Shown: one piece after another, positions 4,852-6,805 of the stretch
Position numbering within the stretch: the stretch's first letter is position 1
Layout of the letters: the number at the start of each line of letters is the position of its first letter
Origin: Nitrospira sp.
GTDB lineage: Bacteria; Nitrospirota; Nitrospiria; Nitrospirales; Nitrospiraceae
Length of the DNA stretch: 6,805 bases
Direction: 5' to 3'
Assembly: GCA_005116795.1 (NCBI GenBank)
Contig: SWDL01000038.1
Location: forward strand, 1 to 6,805
Translations under genes and position numbers: made by a program
Notes under the pieces: model-generated
What the model saw: the letters and a program-made list of their open reading frames with translations, nothing else
What the model was told of the DNA's origin: nothing
Database searches by the model: none

Positions 4852-4898
4852 CTCCGAGTCGAACGCGCAAGGGCCCTGGCTTCGAACAGCAAGATGCC

Positions 4899-5621
4899 TC
4901 ATCCGACCTCTACGCCCTCACGCCGGGCCAGCTCCAACAACGCGCTCCCGTCCTCTCGTTCCCACTGCCGGACACCGGCGGCGATCGGCTCAATGCGGCT
5001 GTCGCTCGTGGCCCGAACACGCCACAGCCGCCGCACCAGCTCTCGGTCCGGTCGGGGATCAAACTCAGGCGCGATGACCACCAGATCGATGTCGCTGTCC
5101 GGCCCCCCCTGGCCGCGAGCGTGAGACCCGAACAGGACCGCGCGGCTGACATGGATACCTGCTTCCCTCACCTGGTCCAGATAAGCCCGGATGGCGCTCA
5201 TCACCGTTGCATCAACCATTTGGAATATCTCCCTTGCCTGTTCCATTTGACCCCGCGCTTCATCGAGATTCGGCGGCGTCATGAGATTATCCGGATAGCG
5301 CCCCTCGATCTGATACCGATCAAACTCCGACAGGAACGCCCGTTGGTCCGCTCGCAGGTCAAGACCGGACAGTTCAGCCAGACGAAGCAGGGCATTTGTT
5401 CGAGGCGCCAAGTCTCTCGTCGCTCGGCACACCAAGGCCTTCAAAGCCTTCTCGATCGCCAAATGCGCGAAGAACAGTCCATAGCGCAGTTTCTGTCGGG
5501 CAATCAGATCATTGCCCAGTTCCCAATCCTCGACGGCGCCCCTCCGCCAGTAGTCGATTTGCTTGGCGATATCGATTATGCGTCTGCCGCACAGAATCGA
5601 GAATTCACGCGCGACCGGCAT
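4899..5621 (-). CDS. HEPN-nucleotidyltransferase fusion protein
   Basis: From the ATG at 5621 the product is 240 residues; a TTG at 5648 would add nine. Numbering below is from that TTG. The N-terminal half is a HEPN domain of the COG2250 kind: YWRRGAVEDWELGNDLI (33-49), RYGLFFAHLAIEKALKALVCRATRDLAP (55-82) and EGRYPDNL (115-122). The C-terminal half is a minimal nucleotidyltransferase: VLFGSHARG (171-179), DSDIDLVVI (184-192; metal ligands Asp 186 and Asp 188) and SRIEPI (217-222; Glu 220 as possible third carboxylate). Established knowledge: HEPN and MNT proteins are usually adjacent genes forming toxin-antitoxin pairs (HepT/MntA), the MNT partner modifying the HEPN RNase. Here they are one chain. 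The usual R-x(4-6)-H motif is not seen in the expected late helix, so RNase activity is doubtful. It lies between the receptor and a metal-type membrane gene and may be a separate acquisition. Confidence 0.85.
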   Translation of the reverse strand: MPVAREFSILCGRRIIDIAKQIDYWRRGAVEDWELGNDLIARQKLRYGLFFAHLAIEKALKALVCRATRDLAPRTNALLRLAELSGLDLRADQRAFLSEFDRYQIEGRYPDNLMTPPNLDEARGQMEQAREIFQMVDATVMSAIRAYLDQVREAGIHVSRAVLFGSHARGQGGPDSDIDLVVIAPEFDPRPDRELVRRLWRVRATSDSRIEPIAAGVRQWEREDGSALLELARREGVEVG

Positions 5622-5648
5622 TATACTCAGTGCCCGCACAGAGTCCAA
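5620..5648 (-). promoter_or_regulatory. Sigma-70-like promoter overlapping the HEPN-NT start
   Basis: On the minus strand TTGGAC (5648-5643) is followed after 17 bases by a perfect TATAAT (5625-5620). The -10 box is exact; the -35 shares only TTG with consensus. Its expected transcription start, about 5613, falls downstream of both the TTG (5648) and the ATG (5621). Either transcription starts elsewhere or the protein begins further in, near the IAKQIDYW segment, where no ATG, GTG or TTG is evident. Confidence 0.4.
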
Positions 5649-5677
5649 CCGTCACGCCGTGCCATCGCGCGCCGTCG

Positions 5678-6805
5678 CTACCACAGCCCCACCGTGATGC
5701 CCGTATAGATCGAGCGGCCGTTGCCGGGCAGATAGACCTGCTTTGCGGCATCCGGCGTGCTGTCCGCCGCCACCGTGGCGTTGCCCACGTAGTCGGTGTC
5801 GAAGATATTGTCCAACTCCACGTAGGCCTTGACGAATTTGAACCAACTGCTGTTCTTCACCTTGTAGTTGTAGTTCAGATTCAGGTTGAAGAGCAGGTAG
5901 GCCGGCGATTGCAGCGTATTGGCGTTGTTCACGAAGAAGCTGTCGACCCAACTTCCCTCTACCCAGGCGCCGAATCCGGAGGCCGCATGGTCGTAGGTGA
6001 CTTTGGTATTCAACACATTCTTTTCCACCGCCGGCACATCGTGACCGGTCTGGTCGATTTGCGTGAGCACGGGGCCGACTGCAAATTGATCCATGAAGCT
6101 GACATACTTGCTCTCCATGTGGGTATAGGCCCCGCTCCACCTGAGCCCCGGCACGGTCTCCGGCAGATAGGTCCATCCTAATTCAATACCGCGGTACTGC
6201 GACTCCTTGGCATTGACGGCGAAGGCGCCGGCCCCCGTGGTCGCAGTGACGGGCACAGTTTGCGTGATGATTTCATCCTTGAAGAATCTCCAGAAGCCGA
6301 CCAACTGCATCTTGAACTGTTTTGAGAACCAGGAATCGGTCCCGACCTCGACGTCCAGATTTTTCGTCGGCTTGAGATCTAAGTTGAGGCCGGGATTGCC
6401 GTCGAGGCCCGTTGTGAGATTGCCGAGACCAGGGATCGCATAGCCGGTCGAGGCGCGGGTCCAGTGGCGTATGTCCGCGTTCGGCTTATACTCCAGCACC
6501 ACTTCCGGCGCAAAATTGTCGAATTTCCGGTTCACGCCGACCCGGTTGGAAAAGGTGCTGACGGTGGCCGTCGTCGTGTAGTTGGTCACCACCCCGGAGA
6601 TCAGTGAGCTTTCATAGTTGAACCCTACTGCAACGGTCCACTTGGGAACAACTTCCAATTCTTCTCGGAACCGCGCCCCGATATTCCGTTGCGTCAGCCG
6701 AGTTTGTTGTTGGAGAGGTCCGAACGTGGCATGGCCGTCGTTCTGATTGCGGTAACTCCCGCCCTCCTGCTCCATGTAGTCGAAGAAGAAACCCAGGGTG
6801 CTCTT
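5678..6805 (-). CDS. TonB-dependent outer-membrane receptor, C-terminal beta-barrel part (5' end outside window)
   Basis: The frame is open from the window edge (KSTLGFFFDY...) to the stop at 5678, giving 375 residues. An internal ATG at 6775 is not a true start, as the barrel sequence continues upstream. Alternating strands typical of TonB receptors are visible: WTVAVGFNYESS, FAPEVVLEYKPNADIRHWTRASTGYAIPG, a GNPGLNLDLKPTKNLDVEVG block, SQYRGIELGWTY, LRWSGAYTHMESKY, LNTKVTYDH and AYVELDNIFDTDYVGNATVAAD, ending TGITVGLW with an aromatic last residue as expected for barrel-assembly recognition. Established knowledge: such receptors import siderophores, cobalamin or metal chelates using TonB energy. 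The plug and TonB box lie beyond the window, so the substrate cannot be told. The neighbouring metal-type genes make a metal chelate likely (inference). Confidence 0.92.
   Translation of the reverse strand, partial: KSTLGFFFDYMEQEGGSYRNQNDGHATFGPLQQQTRLTQRNIGARFREELEVVPKWTVAVGFNYESSLISGVVTNYTTTATVSTFSNRVGVNRKFDNFAPEVVLEYKPNADIRHWTRASTGYAIPGLGNLTTGLDGNPGLNLDLKPTKNLDVEVGTDSWFSKQFKMQLVGFWRFFKDEIITQTVPVTATTGAGAFAVNAKESQYRGIELGWTYLPETVPGLRWSGAYTHMESKYVSFMDQFAVGPVLTQIDQTGHDVPAVEKNVLNTKVTYDHAASGFGAWVEGSWVDSFFVNNANTLQSPAYLLFNLNLNYNYKVKNSSWFKFVKAYVELDNIFDTDYVGNATVAADSTPDAAKQVYLPGNGRSIYTGITVGLW

Noticed and set aside
4851..4898. TTCGA-containing stretch on the minus strand as a tRNA T-arm or attachment site
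   Set aside because: No acceptor stem, anticodon arm or CCA-adjacent pairing could be found around it.
5460..5486. R-x6-H (Arg 55 to His 62) as the HEPN RNase motif
   Set aside because: It fits the spacing but lies in the early helix next to the AIEKALKAL segment rather than the late helix where the catalytic motif sits in active HEPN toxins.
5396..6181. 261-codon open frame on the plus strand opposite the HEPN and TonB genes
   Set aside because: Both covered minus-strand genes are well supported by family motifs; the plus reading has the His/Arg/Val-rich composition typical of antisense to GC-rich genes.

Overview
The window is GC-rich and almost entirely coded on the minus strand. It looks like a chromosomal segment from an aerobic Gram-negative bacterium: it carries a TonB-dependent outer-membrane receptor, several Sec-type signal peptides, a haem-c protein of the cytochrome P460 family and a SmbP-like protein. 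That mix recalls nitrifier or Nitrospirota-type genomes, especially Nitrospira. The assignment rests on gene content and general familiarity, not on any search, and should be held loosely.

Layout, in the direction of minus-strand transcription (right to left). A TonB-dependent receptor enters from beyond the right edge and stops at 5678. A fused HEPN-nucleotidyltransferase protein follows (4899-5621), then a small His/Cys-containing membrane protein (4388-4759) closed by an intrinsic terminator (4364-4385). A 293-base non-coding stretch (4095-4387) is rich in hairpins and contains a second terminator-like element. Next comes a tight series of envelope genes: two short exported HMA/MerP-like proteins (3741-4094 and 3352-3660) and a cytochrome P460 (2763-3311). 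After a 195-base spacer with a strong GC-rich hairpin and a 9-bp-period direct repeat come a small MerR/excisionase-type DNA-binding protein (2286-2567), an exported protein of unknown function (1747-2289), a degenerate P460-like protein without a haem-c motif (1178-1750), a YceI-family protein (523-1128) and a SmbP-like His-repeat protein (80-376). The first 63 bases may hold the tail of a convergent plus-strand gene.

How the genes may work together (inference): nearly every product in the 80-4094 block is exported, and at least four belong to families that bind metal, haem or an isoprenoid ligand. The simplest reading is a periplasmic metal/redox or stress-handling operon, possibly copper-linked, with its own small regulator and translational coupling (two ATGA overlaps). 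The receptor and the His/Cys membrane protein upstream fit a metal theme but may be separate units. The HEPN-nucleotidyltransferase gene looks like an unrelated toxin-antitoxin-type insertion between them.

The points most worth a second look are the paired HMA-like proteins that replace CxxC with a single-Cys loop plus a shared C-terminal GWxC; the P460-like protein that has lost its haem-binding motif beside an intact paralogue; the apparent frameshift in the regulator's C-terminus; the single-chain HEPN-nucleotidyltransferase fusion; and the terminator/hairpin-rich leader ahead of the operon.
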